This document shows, in pieces, positions 35,121 through 63,032 of a DNA stretch of 64,000 bases (the first letter of the stretch is position 1; every line of letters starts with the position of its first letter). Position numbers and translations under genes: made by a program. The stretch comes from Haematococcus lacustris (taxonomy: Eukaryota > Chlorophyta > Chlorophyceae > Chlamydomonadales > Haematococcaceae), in assembly GCA_030144725.1 (NCBI GenBank), contig JASKMD010000027.1:713033-777032 (forward strand), read 5' to 3'. The notes below the pieces were generated by a model. The model saw only the letters and a list, made by a program, of their open reading frames with translations, did not search any database and was not told the DNA's origin.

Positions 35121-38100
35121 CTGCCCCCTGTGGCCCCCTGTCGCTGCTGGCCTGCTGCCCTCCCGGAAAGTCCTTCTCCAGGTCGTTGAAGCCGCGCTCC
35201 AGCTGGTCCACCAGCTTGGCAAAGTAGCCGCGCGTCACGTCAGTCAAAACAGCCAGCCGCTGCTTGAAGGTCTGCAACGGCATGCATGAAGGAAACCGAA
35301 GAAAGAGAGTGCGCTCGATTCTAACCCACCAGAGAAGTACCTGGGGTTAGGTCCCGTGGTGGAGTCACCCATTAGCATCTGAGTCACCGAATGCACGCCT
35401 GCTTACATACACCTGCTTACATACACCACTTGCATACACCTACTATGTCAGAGCTGCCTCGCCTTGGGGCAGCGGCTCATGATGGCTTTCCTGAGACCAT
35501 GTTGAGTAAGATTGCATGTGGTTAGATATATGGACGATCTCTAATCCCCAATGAGAAGTGTGAGTGGTATGGTATTATGAGGCTGGGTCCAATTCCCAGG
35601 CAGATGTTGACTACGCCCTGATCTGTAAAGGATGGTTTGGAACACCACTGCCGCTTGGGCAACAACGTCCGCCTCGCTATGACACAGCTTGGCCAAACAA
35701 TGAGGGAGGTGCAGTGCAGGCAGGACCGGAGTCAAGACATGAGGTTGTCAAGACATGAGGTTGTCAAGACATGAGGTTGTCAAGACATGAGGTTGTCAAG
35801 ACATGAGGTTGTGGGAGGGTAGCAAGGGCACGCCCCGAGGCTACTCTCCTCCCTTGATGCACGCCCGACGGCGAGGGCGGTGTCTTTCTTTCTTTCTTTC
35901 TTTCAAGACACGAGGCAGCGAAACATGTGTGCTGACATCCATGTGTCTGGAACAGGTCCAAGGTCCAGGAGCAGCCATGTCCCCAAGCCATGCAAGACCT
36001 CCCTGATCATCAGGCATGCACAGAGACCCTGCACCTCCTCTCTTCTCAGCAGCCTCATGTAATCGCTCAAGGCTGTTATCGGCATCAGGCATGCACCACC
36101 TGCCCTGCACCACCACCTTCCATGGAGGCAGGGAGGAGAGGGGCCAGGGGGTCAGGGGATTAGGGGGAGGGGGGGTCAGGGGGCACGGGGCAGGGGGTCA
36201 GCCAGTCAGGGGGGCGGGGGGTAAGGGGGAGGGGGGGACGGAGGCCAGGGGGGCAGGGGTAGGTCACATCAGTCTAGTGTCACACCTCAAATGCTTCAAT
36301 AGATGAACAGCTTGGCGCAGTCTCCCAGTCCTCAATGACCTTGTTGGCCTGCTTCTCAGCAGCCTCATGTAACCGCTCAAGGCTGTTCTCGGCATCGCTC
36401 TGCAGCCAGAAGCAGCCACACATCGTCATGTCCCACGTCTGAGCATACTCGACCCCCGACCCCGACCCTGACCAATCACCTGGCCTCTAGCCCCTGCCAC
36501 CCCCTGCCACCCCCCTGCCTGCCCCCTGCCTGCCCCCCGCCTGCCCCCTGCCTGCCCCCCGCCCTGCCCCCTGCCTGCCCCCCCGCCTGCCCCCTGCCTG
36601 CCCCCCCGCCTGCCCCCTGCCTGCCCCCCGCCTGCCCCCCGCCTGCCCCCTGCCTGCCCCCCGCCTGCCCCCTGCCTGCCCCCCGCCTGCCCCCTGCCTG
36701 CCCCCCGCCTGCCCCCTGCCTGCCCCCTGCCGCCCCCCTGCCCACCCCTGACCTGCAGGAACTCGAAGAAGGTCTTGTTGTTTGCGTCATCTTTGGCTGT
36801 AGGGCTCTGCGGGTCAAAGCTGTAGTAGCCGTAGGTGTAGGTCCAGCTTAGCACCCGCCGACATTCAATGATCTGCAGCCAGGCAGGAGGGGGGGGGAGG
36901 AAGGTAAGAGGCAGGCGTGCAGGGATACTGTGGATGGGGCGGGAGCGGAGGGGGGAGGCAGGGGGGGAGGCAGGCAGGCAGGACCCAGCAGGGGTGGACA
37001 GGCAAACAGACAGGCAGGCAGGCAGTGCACTGTGGAGTGGGGTTGTGGAGGGGGAAGAGAAGGGGCAGGGAGGGGAGAGGGATACCCCTCGTGGGTAGGG
37101 GGTCGGTAGGAGGTGGGAAGGGGGTGGGTAAGGGGGGGTGTAGGGGGGCGGATAGGGGTGGGTGGGTAGGGGGGGGGGTGTAGGGGGGGGTGTAGGGGGG
37201 GGGTGTAGGGGGTGTAGGGGGTGGCAGGGGGTGTTAGGGGTGTAGGGGGGGGTGTAGGAGGGGGGGGGGGGGGGGTAAAGTCACCTGCTGCCATGCGTCG
37301 ATGATGGGCTTTAGCTGGCCGTCTGGCGTTATTGTCCCACCCAGGTGGTCCAGCCATTTGAAGTACACGGCGGTGCTGTCAGAGCGCGCCTTGGCCAAAG
37401 CTTTCTGGTGAGCATCCCACCTGCAGTGGCAGGGCAGGCAGTGGCAGGGCAGGCAGTGGCAGGGCAGGCAGGGGCAGGGCAGGCAGGGGCAGGGCAGGCA
37501 GGGGCAGGGCAGGCAGGGGCAGGGCAGGCAGGGGCAGGGCAGGCAGGGGCAGGGCAGGCAGGGGCAGGGCAGGCAGGGGCAGGGCAGGGCAGGGGCAGGG
37601 GCAGGGCAGGGGCAGGGCAGGCAGGGGCAGGGCAGGGCAGGGGCAGGGCAGGCAGGGCAAGGGGCAGGCAGGGGCAGGGCAGGCAGGGGGCAGGGCAGGC
37701 AGGGGCAGGGCAGGCAGGGGCAGGGCAGGCAGGGGCAGGGCAGGCAGGGGCAGGGCAGGCAGGGGCAGCAGGGATGGCAGGGCGGGCGGGCAGGCATTGG
37801 CAGGGCCTATGAAATCAGGCAGCAGCAGGGGCATGAGCAGGCAGGCAGCAGTGAGGCACTTGCAGGCAGGCAGAGCCGGAGGCTGCTTCAACTCATCTGT
37901 TTCACAGCAGCTAGAGTGTGACAGGAGTGATGAGGTATGGCAGGGTGTGATGAGGTGTGCCAGGGAGTGAGGTGTGTGACAGGTGTGATGGGGTGGGAGG
38001 AGCGTGTCCCAAAGGGCCCTTACGAGTTTTTCATCCCCACCGCTCAAAGTGGTGCATGTAGCGGTCCAGGCTTTGCTTCAACCTCTCCCGCTTGGCCACC

Positions 38101-38136
38101 TCCACGTCGCCCTCTGCCCCTTGCTTGGACTCAAGC
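35121..38136 (-). CDS. ARIADNE-type RBR E3 ubiquitin-protein ligase, 3' part
   Basis: Minus-strand exons: 38136-38041 ([19 protein letters not shown]), 37420-37285 ([11 protein letters not shown]), 36872-36753 ([14 protein letters not shown] ... FFEFLQ), 36399-36286 ([16 protein letters not shown]) and 35271-35121 ([17 protein letters not shown]). Order and motifs match the Ariadne domain, the helical region after RING2 that autoinhibits these ligases: a KREKAK-type helix, a tyrosine-rich TYxYGYY segment, then a [10 protein letters not shown] helix and a LTxVTRxYF helix. Splice sites are GT-AG with consistent phase. The RING1-IBR-RING2 half should lie upstream beyond 38136, largely in or past the gap at 38701-39200. 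The C-terminal exon after 35121 was not found. Introns are loaded with minisatellites. Confidence 0.85.
35733..35812. repeat. 16-bp tandem repeat (GACATGAGGTTGTCAA)
   Basis: Five consecutive copies of GACATGAGGTTGTCAA lie in the intron region between the last two recognised ARIADNE exons. Confidence 0.9.
36040..36095 (-). pseudogene. Decayed partial duplicate of an ARIADNE exon
   Basis: On the minus strand it reads [15 protein letters not shown], matching the start of the exon at 36399-36286 ([16 protein letters not shown]) with few changes. It then runs into unrelated sequence. The match covers about 55 bp and stops inside the exon. Confidence 0.8.
36490..36748. repeat. CCTGCCCCCCG minisatellite in ARIADNE intron
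   Basis: Irregular copies of CTGCCTGCCCCCCGC fill most of the intron between exons 36872-36753 and 36399-36286. Strongly strand-asymmetric, C-rich on the plus strand. Confidence 0.88.
37090..37276. repeat. G-rich GTAGGGGG tract in ARIADNE intron
   Basis: Repeats of GGGTGTAGGGGG and long G runs, ending in a run of about 17 G just before the exon at 37285. The coding strand is C-rich here and acts as the pyrimidine side of the intron. Confidence 0.85.
37425..37772. repeat. 18-bp minisatellite (GGGGCAGGGCAGGCA type)
   Basis: About twenty copies of an 18-bp AGGGGCAGGGCAGGC-type unit directly upstream, on the coding strand, of the exon at 37420. Confidence 0.88.
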
Positions 38137-38700
38137 CTGTGCCCACCCCACCCCACACCACCCCACCCCACCCACCCCACACCACCCCCACAGTGTTAGC
38201 TGCTTTACTGCTTGGCCAATGCTCCATGCCGCAACGTGGAGTCATGCCTGTGTCGCCCCCCCACCCTCCCCACCCACACAGTCACCCACACAGTCACCCA
38301 CACAGTCACCCACATCCACACAGTCACACACAGTCACACACAATCACACACAATCACACACAGTCGCACTGCCTGCGGGTTTGGCTGTTAGCACACACGC
38401 TGCAGCAAAAGTTTACAACACAGTAAGGATAAGGTCACACCATCATCACACGCCATGGTTACCCAAAGCCTCAGTTTCTTGTAGATGTTATTCGCCCTGC
38501 CAACCACCAGCCACCAACCACCAACCACCTACATAGACACCAGCTTGCCCCATCTGGGTGGCGGGGTAGGGACTCAGTGTTTGCTGCCTTGACACGGTTG
38601 GTGCCGGGTGGCTACACGTGTTGACCCTAACCTGATGTGCTGGCTGGACTTGTGTATGCCTGGGTGTGTGGCTGGTCACCTGTACCTGTTGCAACTGTTG

Positions 38701-39200
38701 NNNNNNNNNNNNNNNNNNNNNNNNNNNNNNNNNNNNNNNNNNNNNNNNNNNNNNNNNNNNNNNNNNNNNNNNNNNNNNNNNNNNNNNNNNNNNNNNNNNN
38801 NNNNNNNNNNNNNNNNNNNNNNNNNNNNNNNNNNNNNNNNNNNNNNNNNNNNNNNNNNNNNNNNNNNNNNNNNNNNNNNNNNNNNNNNNNNNNNNNNNNN
38901 NNNNNNNNNNNNNNNNNNNNNNNNNNNNNNNNNNNNNNNNNNNNNNNNNNNNNNNNNNNNNNNNNNNNNNNNNNNNNNNNNNNNNNNNNNNNNNNNNNNN
39001 NNNNNNNNNNNNNNNNNNNNNNNNNNNNNNNNNNNNNNNNNNNNNNNNNNNNNNNNNNNNNNNNNNNNNNNNNNNNNNNNNNNNNNNNNNNNNNNNNNNN
39101 NNNNNNNNNNNNNNNNNNNNNNNNNNNNNNNNNNNNNNNNNNNNNNNNNNNNNNNNNNNNNNNNNNNNNNNNNNNNNNNNNNNNNNNNNNNNNNNNNNNN
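38701..39200. other. Assembly gap (500 N)
   Basis: Exactly 500 N, so the real size is probably unknown. The right edge starts AGTCTTCTTCTTCTT, like the end of the dispersed repeat at 40083-40180. Confidence 0.99.
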
Positions 39201-40237
39201 AGTCTTCTTCTTCTTCTTCCTGTTTCTTTTCTCCATGCAGGATCCCATGAGGGGTGATTTGCTTTTTACTTATGATGAGATCCTACAGTGTTGGAGGCTT
39301 GGCTGAGCCAGGGGTTGGTGCTTGGCTTAGGGCTTGGGTGCCTGGAGGATACCGCTTCTTGATGACTTATCTCCTCATAATGCTTTAGTTCTTTGCGACG
39401 TCTTCACGATGTAAATACTTTGCACTACCACAGCGCGAGTCGGAGGCTGTCGAGCAGTGTGTAGACAGTCGCAGCGGCAGCAATAACCGCATAACTCAGC
39501 ATGCCTGGCATTTATATCTCAGCCGACCATGCATCCTGACCGCACAAACACTACTGTTACATTGTGGGTGTTGTGAAGCAGCACTTGAAAGGCCCATTGC
39601 GCAGAGCGAAACCGTTCGTGGGCCTTGCAGACTGCCGGTCACCATGGGTGCCAACAGCTCGGGCGCGCGGGCGCAAGCGCGACGTGTAGATAAGGTAGTC
39701 CGCGTTAGAATGACAATTTCACTCCCACCAGGCACGCCGCATAGTCAAATGTCCCTTACGTGGTGGTTCAATGGGAGGGGTAGCCAGATGGACCGAACAA
39801 TTGGAAAACGTTTGCACACAGCACGTAGCCCTTGCTGAGGCCATCCGGGCAGCTGGCAACACCGATAGCATTCAACCCATCCTACTGGGCATAGGCAGCA
39901 TCACCTACGACACCCACACCAGCAACACATGAGGGAGTTGGGTGTAACACATACCAACTTCACCAAACTACTCAACAAGCTCACACGGCACGCGATGATA
40001 AGCTCACATAACATTGCCAAAACAAGCTACAGGCTCAGAGCAGGGAAAGGGGACTAGGGCTTGGGAGGTTCTCTCCATCAGCCAGGGTAGGTGGTGGGAG
40101 CAGGCCGCGCCCCGGGCGGAAACTCCTTCCTTAATGCACGCCGGCTTCCACACCGGAGTAGTCTTCTTCTTCTTTGAACTAGGCTGATCACATGGTTGAC
40201 GTCAAACAGTGGCCAAGAACGCCATAACGTTCTTGCT
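39201..40237. other. Intergenic region with dispersed repeat copy B (40083-40180)
   Basis: No gene recognised. It contains copy B of the repeat at 34764-34860, ending in the same CTTCTTCTTCTT tract, and lies just past the 3' end of the metalloprotease gene. Confidence 0.6.
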
Positions 40238-55211
<14,974 letters not shown>

Positions 55212-56157
55212 CGTCAGCTGCACAGCCCTGAGAGATTGGGAATCTCTGGGCTAACACTACCGATGGGCCTGTTCCAGGTCCTAAACTGCAGGCTGCTGTT
55301 GAATGTGCAGGCCAGTCGACTCGGTATCTGCACGGCCGTACGAATGTGTGGGAAGGATGATGCAACTGCCCCTTTTTTACCGAGCCCAGGCATGAAGCCC
55401 AGGCATGTTGATAACCAGGACCTTTTCAATGGTTTCCGGAGTAACTGTCTCCTTGTCTCGTCTCGCTGTTATTGCTTGTGGCGGAACAAAAAATGCATAC
55501 CGGTGCGGGTGTGTCGGATATCAGTACATTAGAACGTGACGATCCACTCCAGCCAGAACCTAATCAGGCAAAGAATGTACGCTTCTTTTTAAGATGTACT
55601 TAACCCACAACCAGAGGGAATGTCAAGAATCTGCAAAGGCACCATGGAGTGGGCCATGTAGGGGTGGGCAAAACGATTCAGAAAACATTGTCTCGTCACA
55701 TCCCTGGTTGCAAATGCTTGCTGGCCTCTTTGTCCTGCTGGCCTTACGGCAACGCCATGGTGGTGGATGGGGCAGCGGGGGGGGCTCATGACAGACAATA
55801 GTTAGAAAAAGAGGTCGAAGACAAGGGAAGACAAGGAGGTAAGCCACCGTCCCATGAGGCGCGCATGTTCTGTTTGTTTCTCATGTGGACCACATTGTGG
55901 TGCGGTCAGGCGCCCCCAACTAACAGAAAACGTACCCTTGGTAGTAGGGCGGCTGTAACTTTGCACCCACTGCACCAAAATTATGCTAGATGATTCACAA
56001 TGTAGCTAACCCAAACAGGTACCTTTCACCCATCCAGAATAGTTTTACACTCAGTAGGCCGTGCACAGTGAAGCATCAAAGTTAGTGATTCAAATTTGAG
56101 CCGTAGCGGAGCATGCAGTCATCGCTGTGACCGCCCGCGTCGCTCAGGCTGCTCAAC
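55212..56157. promoter_or_regulatory. Upstream region of the metalloprotease gene
   Basis: No gene recognised on either strand. It should contain the minus-strand promoter, but I see no convincing element. The block 55360-56100 is less GC-rich than the surroundings. Confidence 0.35.
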
Positions 56158-56274
56158 ATGAGCATGCGCGTCGGCGGCTGCAGTCGGATCGAAAAGCGGT
56201 TGCAGCGATGTGGCACTGAGCCCACCTCCTCCCCATACCTCCTCCTCCTCCTCTCCAGTTGCCTCCGCCACCGC

Positions 56275-59200
56275 CACCGCCACCCCCACCCCCACCCCCA
56301 CCCCCACCCCCACCCCCACCCCCACCCCCACCCCCACCCCCACCCCCACCCCCACCCCCACCCCCACCCCCACCCCCACCCCGCCACCCCCACCCCCACC
56401 CCCACCCCCACCCCCACCCCCACCCCCACCCCCACCCCCACCCCCACCCCCACCTCCACCTGCACCCCCACCTGCACCCCCACCCCCACCTGCACCCCCA
56501 CCTGCACCCCCACCTGCACCCCCACCCCCACCCCCACCCCCACCACCACCTCCACTCCCTTAACCACCGCCTCCGCCACCCGCCACCGCCACCGCCACCG
56601 CCACCCCCACCCCCACCCCCACCCCCACCCCCACCTCCACCCCCACTTCACCGCACCCCCACCCCCACCGCCACCCCCACCCCCACCTCCACCTCCACCC
56701 CCACCCCCACCCCCACCCCCACCTCCACCCCCACCCCCACCCCCACCTCCTCCTCCTCTCCCACCCCCCCCCGCCACCCGCCCCCCCCCCCCACCCCACC
56801 CCCCACCCCCACCCCCCCCCCACCCCCCCCTCACCCCCACCCCCCACCCCCACCCCCACCTCCACTCCCTCTGCCACCCGCCACCCCCCACCCCCACCCC
56901 ACCCCCACCCCCCCCTCCACCCCACCCCCACCCCCACCCCCACCCCCACCCCCCCCCCACCCCCACCCCCACCCCCACCCCCACCCCCCCCCCCCCCCAC
57001 CCCCAACCGCCACCCCCACCCCCACCCCCACCCCCCCCCCTCCCCACCCCCCCGCCACCCCCCCCCCCCACCCCCACCCCCACCCCCACCCCCCCCCCAC
57101 CCCCACCCCCACCCCCACCCCCACCCCCACCCCCACCCCCCACCCCCACCCCCACCCCCCCCCCCCACCCCCCACCCCCACCCCCACCCCCACCCCCCCA
57201 CCCCCACCCCCACCCCCCCCCCCACCCCCACCCCCCCCCCCACCCCCCCCCCACCCCCCCCCCACCCCCACCCCCACCCCCACCCCCACCCCCACCCCCA
57301 CCCCCACCCCCACCCCACCCCCCCCACCCCCACCCCCCCCCCACCCCCCCACCCCCACCCCCACCCCCCCCCCCCCCCCCCACCCCCACCCCCCCCACCC
57401 CCACCCCCCACCCCCACCCCCACCCCCCCCCCCCCCACCCCCACCCCCACCCCCCCCACCCCCACCTCCACCGCCCCCCACCTGCCCCCCACCCCCACCC
57501 ACCCCCACCCACCCCCACCCCCCCCACCCCCACCCCCACCCCCACCACCACCTCCACTCCCTTCCACCGCCCCCCACCCCACCGCCACCGCCACCCCCCC
57601 CCCACCCCCACCCCCACCCCCACCCCACCCCCACCCCCACCCCACCCCCACCCCACCCCCCCCCCACCCCCACCCCCACCCCCACCCCCACCCCCACCCC
57701 CACCCCCACCCCCTCCCCCACCCCCACCTCCTCCTCCTCTCCAGTTGCCTCCGCCACCGCCACCGCCACCGCCACCGCCACCCCCACCCCCACCCCCCAC
57801 CCCCACCCCCACCTGCACCCCCACCCCCACCCCCACCCCCACCTCCACTCCCTTTGCCACCGCCACCGCCACCCCCACCGCCACCCCCACCCCCTACTCC
57901 ACCGCCACCGCCACCGCCACCCCCACCCCCACCCCCACCCCCACCCCCACCCCCACCCCCACCCCCACCCCCCACCCCCACCCCCACCCCCACCCCCACC
58001 CCCACCCCCCCCCACCCCCACCCCCACCCCCACCCCCACCCCCACCCCCCACCCCCACCCCCACCCCCACCCCCACCCCCACCCCCACCCCCCACCCCCA
58101 CCCCCACCCCCACCTCCACCGCCACCGCCACCCCCACCCCCACCGCCACCCCCCACCACCACCTCCACTCCAGTTGCCTCCGCCACCGCCACCGCCACCC
58201 CCACCGCCACCCCCCACCGCCACCGCCACCGCCACCGCCACCCCCACCCCCACCCCCACCCCCACCCCCACCTCCACCCCCTCACCCACCCCCACCTCCA
58301 CTCCCTTTGCCACCGCCACCGCCACCCCCACCGCCACCCCCACCCCCTACTCCACCGCCCCCCACCGCCACCGCCACTGCCACCCCCACCCCCACCCCCA
58401 CCCCCACCCCCACCCCCACCCCCCACCCCCACCCCCCCCCCCACCCCCACCCCCACCCCCACCCCCACCCCCCACCCCCACCCCCACCCCCACCCCCACC
58501 CCCACCCCCACCCCCACCCCCACCCCCACCCCCACCCCCCACCCCCACCCCCACCCCCACCCCCACCCCCACCCCCACCCCCACCCCACCCCCACCCCCC
58601 ACCCCCACCCCCACCCCCACCCCCACCCCCACCCCCACCCCCACCCCCACCCCCACCCCCACCCCCCTCCCCCACCCCCACCCCCTACTCCACCTCCACC
58701 CCCCCCCCCACCCCCACCCCCTACTCCACCGCCACCCCCACCTTCTCCTCCTCCCCAGTTGCCTCCGCCACCCGCCACCCGCCACCCCCACCTCCACCCC
58801 CACCCCCTACTCCACCGCCACCCGCCACCGCCACCGCCACCGCCAACACCACCCCCACCCCCACCCCCCCCTACACCTCCACCCCGACCCCCACCACCAC
58901 CTCCACTCCCTCTGCCACCGCCACCCCCACCCCCTACTCCACCGCCACCCCGCCACCCCCACCCTCACCCTCACCCCCACCCCCACCCCCACCCCCACCC
59001 CCACCCCCACCCCCACCCCCACCCCCACCCCCACCCCCACCCCCACCCCCACCCCCACCCCCCCCCGCCACCCCCACCCCCACCCCCACCCCCACCCCCT
59101 ACCCCACCCCCACCGCCACCCCCACCCCCACCCCCACCCCCACCCCCAGCTCCTGCCCCACCCCAATCCTCACCCCCAACCCCACCCCCACCCCCACCCC

Positions 59201-60640
59201 CATTCCCACCGCCACCCCCCACCCCCACCCCCACCCCCACCCCCACCCCCACCCCCACCCCCACCCCCACCCCCACCCCCACCCCCACCCCCACCCCCAC
59301 CCCCACCCCCACCCCCACCCCCACCCCCACCCCCACCCCCACCCCCACCCCCACCCCCACCGCCACCCCCACCCCCACCCCCTCCCCCACCCCCACCCCC
59401 TACTCCACCTCCACCCCCACCCCCACCCCCACCCCCACCCCCTACTCCACCGCCACCCCCACCTTCTCCTCCTCCCCAGTTGCCTCCGCCACCGCCACCG
59501 CCACCCCCACCTCCACCCCCACCCCCTACTCCACCGCCACCCGCCACCGCCACCGCCACCGCCAACACCACCCCCACCCCCACCCCCCCCTACACCTCCA
59601 CCCCGACCCCCACCACCACCTCCACTCCCTCTGCCACCGCCACCCCCACCCCCTACTCCACCGCCACCCGCCACCCCCACCCTCACCCCCACCCCCACCC
59701 CCACCCCCACCCCCCACCCCCACCCCCACCCCACACCCCACCCCCACCCCCACCCCCACCCCCACCCCCACCCCCACCCCCACCCCCACCCCCACCCCCA
59801 CCCCCACCCCCACCCCCACCCCCACCCCCACCCCCACCCCCACCCCCACCGCCACCCCCACCCCCACCCCCACCCCCACCCCCTACCCCACCCCCACCGC
59901 CACCCCCACCCCCACCCCCACCCCCACCCCCAGCTCCTGCCCCACCCCAATCCTCACCCCCAACCCCACCCCCACCCCCACCCCCATTCCCACCGCCACC
60001 CCCACCCCCACCCCCACCCCCACCCCCACCCCCACCCCCACCCCCACCCCCACCCCCACCCCCACCCCCACCCCCACCCCCACCCCACCCCCACCCCCAC
60101 CCCCACCCCCACCCCCACCCCACCCCCACCCCCACCCCCACCCCCACCCCCCACCCCACCCCACCCCCACCCCACCACCCCCACCCCACCCCCACCCCCA
60201 CCCCCACCCCCACCCCCACCCCCACCCCCACCCCCACCCCCACCCCCACCCCCACCCCCACCACCACCTCCACTCCCTTTGCCACCGCCACCGCCACCCC
60301 CACCCGCCACCCCCACCCCCTACTCCACCGCCACCGCCACCCCCCACCATCACCCTCACCCCCACCCCCACCCCCACCCCCACCCCCCACCCCCACCCCC
60401 ACCCCCACCCCCACCCCCACCCCCACCCCCACCCCCACCCCCACCCCCACCCCCACCCACCACCACCCACCCCCACCCCAACCCACCCCCACCCCCACCC
60501 CCACCCCCACCCCCACCCCCACCCCCACCCCCACCCCCACCCCCACCCCCACCCCCACCCCCACCCCCACCCACCCCCACCCCCACCCCCACCCCCACCC
60601 CACCCCCACCCCCAACCCCTACTCCACCGCCACCGCCCCA
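56275..60640. repeat. Giant (CCCCAC)n array with higher-order repeats
   Basis: About 4.4 kb of CCCCCA/CCCCAC hexamers with interspersed variants. CAGTTGCCTCCGCCACC recurs five times (about 56258, 57743, 58169, 58757, 59477), and a roughly 550-bp block around 58726-59215 is repeated around 59446-59998. All three forward frames are stop-free because the repeat has no T. One frame gives Thr-Pro with phrases such as [20 protein letters not shown], ending near 60820 in [16 protein letters not shown], so a hydroxyproline-rich wall protein is possible but unproven. Confidence 0.9.
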
Positions 60641-61000
60641 CCCCCACCCTCACCACCAACCCCACCCCCTCCCCCACTGCTACCCCAACTGCCACCCCCA
60701 TCGCCACCTCCACCCCCACTCCCATCGCCACCTCCACCCCCACTCCCACCCCCACCTTCAACCCCTCTCCCTATGCCGCCGCCACCACCACCCCTAACCC
60801 TGTTTCTACCTGGTTAACAGGTTTCCTGGGTGCCTTCCAACTCATCTTTACCCCGCCCTCATATCCACATTCACCTCCCTCCGCCTACACCTCCCTCCCA
60901 TCCCACCAAACACCTCCACCTCCTCCTCCCCCACAACCACCACCACCATCTCCACCACCTCCACTTCCGCCTCCTTCTCAACGTTTACCACCCCCACCAC

Positions 61001-61500
61001 NNNNNNNNNNNNNNNNNNNNNNNNNNNNNNNNNNNNNNNNNNNNNNNNNNNNNNNNNNNNNNNNNNNNNNNNNNNNNNNNNNNNNNNNNNNNNNNNNNNN
61101 NNNNNNNNNNNNNNNNNNNNNNNNNNNNNNNNNNNNNNNNNNNNNNNNNNNNNNNNNNNNNNNNNNNNNNNNNNNNNNNNNNNNNNNNNNNNNNNNNNNN
61201 NNNNNNNNNNNNNNNNNNNNNNNNNNNNNNNNNNNNNNNNNNNNNNNNNNNNNNNNNNNNNNNNNNNNNNNNNNNNNNNNNNNNNNNNNNNNNNNNNNNN
61301 NNNNNNNNNNNNNNNNNNNNNNNNNNNNNNNNNNNNNNNNNNNNNNNNNNNNNNNNNNNNNNNNNNNNNNNNNNNNNNNNNNNNNNNNNNNNNNNNNNNN
61401 NNNNNNNNNNNNNNNNNNNNNNNNNNNNNNNNNNNNNNNNNNNNNNNNNNNNNNNNNNNNNNNNNNNNNNNNNNNNNNNNNNNNNNNNNNNNNNNNNNNN
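61001..61500. other. Assembly gap (500 N)
   Basis: Exactly 500 N following the (CCCCAC)n array and a C-rich tail. The array probably broke the assembly. Confidence 0.99.
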
Positions 61501-61525
61501 TCCCCCCCACCTCACCGGCACCCAC

Positions 61526-62999
61526 CTGCCCGCCTGGCCAGGCGCAGCAGCTCCCGCACCTCCCCCCCAGCAGGGCCGGACAGGCCGCAGGACAGCTGCG
61601 CCAGGCACGCCTCAGCCGCCCCCCGGCTGCCCAGTAGGGAGCCAGCCAGCAGGGCCTGGGTGTGAGAGGTGTGACCCTGTGGGGCAGGTCACACTCCCGC
61701 GGGCTTTCATAGGCTCGGCCTCACGGCTGGGGGCTGTGACGCCCACTGGCTGTGGAACGGTCATGCCAGCGTAAGAGGGTCCCCACACACCACCCTCACT
61801 CACCCCCAACTCCCTACCCCCACCTCCAATCCGCCCCCGCCCCGCCCCTGCCACCCCCCTCCCCCTCCCCCTCCCCCGCCCCTGCCCCCTCCCCCGCACC
61901 TCCAGCTGTGCCGTGGCATTCCTCAGCGCTGCCAGCCGCGCCACCAGCACCTGGACGGCCTGAGCCTGCGGCAGCAGCCCGCTGTCATGCACCTGTGGGG
62001 CCAGCAGGGGGGAGGAGGGGTGGGCGGGGGAGGCGGTTGGGAGGAAGGAGGGGTGGGGGGGGGGAGGCGGTTGGGATGGGGGAGGGGGGAGGGGGGCCTG
62101 AGGGAGATGAGGTTGGTAGGAGATGGTTGAGAGGGGAGGTAGGAGCCGGGGTCACACTCCAGTGAGCAGCAGCATGGGAACAGCCTCGCCTGAACGTGAT
62201 AGAGTGAGCTTCATGCACCTTCATGCAGGGAGTAGAAAGTGTGACACTGAGGATCAGTGGTGTGACCACAGCTAGCTGTAGCATGCACATGTGCATGGTT
62301 GGTGCAGACCTTACAGCAGGCAGTGGCGCTTGCGTTGTTTGCAAGTCACGCACACACACAAGTCATGCAAAAGTGAGAGGTCCCGGCTAACATGAGGCCT
62401 GAGCATTGCCCTCTGCTGTCCCTCATTGCCTCTCACTCCCCTGCCCCCTCCGGCCCCCGTGACTTAGGGACACTGACTTACACGAGACCTGGGCATGAAG
62501 CTGTCCAGCCCTGGGACCTCCTCTGCCCTGTGACCTGCCAGTGACATGAGCTCCGGCTTACATGAGGCCTGTGGATGGTCCTGTGCAGCCTCACACAGCT
62601 ACTCTTTTCATTTCGTCTCCTCAGATGCATGTTTCACAGCTCAGACGGACATGCCAGTGGCAGGGGGCGGACACAGCTTAGGCATCCCGCCAGCCTGACT
62701 CTCTCAGCTTGGACCGTAGCGGCTGGAAACCGCCCTCGGCCCTGCTCCCGACCCACCTTGCCTACCTGCACCTGACAGCCCTGCACTCTCCGCAGTGTGC
62801 TGTTCACCGCATCAACTATGCAGCTGCCCAGCTCAGGCCTGACCTCACGTGACTCACAGCCCCCCGCACTGGACACTCACCTGCCAGCGCAGGCCCTCGT
62901 TGGGATGGTGGGTCAGCAGGTGGCGCAGCAGCTCCAGGTGCAGGGCCACATGAACCCCTGCGCAGGCAACAGGGGAGGGCGACTGAGGGGCTGGGGGGG

Positions 63000-63032
<33 letters not shown>

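Noticed and set aside
56158..61665. 1835-residue His/Pro/Thr ORF taken as a single protein
   Set aside because: All forward frames are open in a T-free repeat and the ORF crosses a run of N; openness is not evidence of coding.
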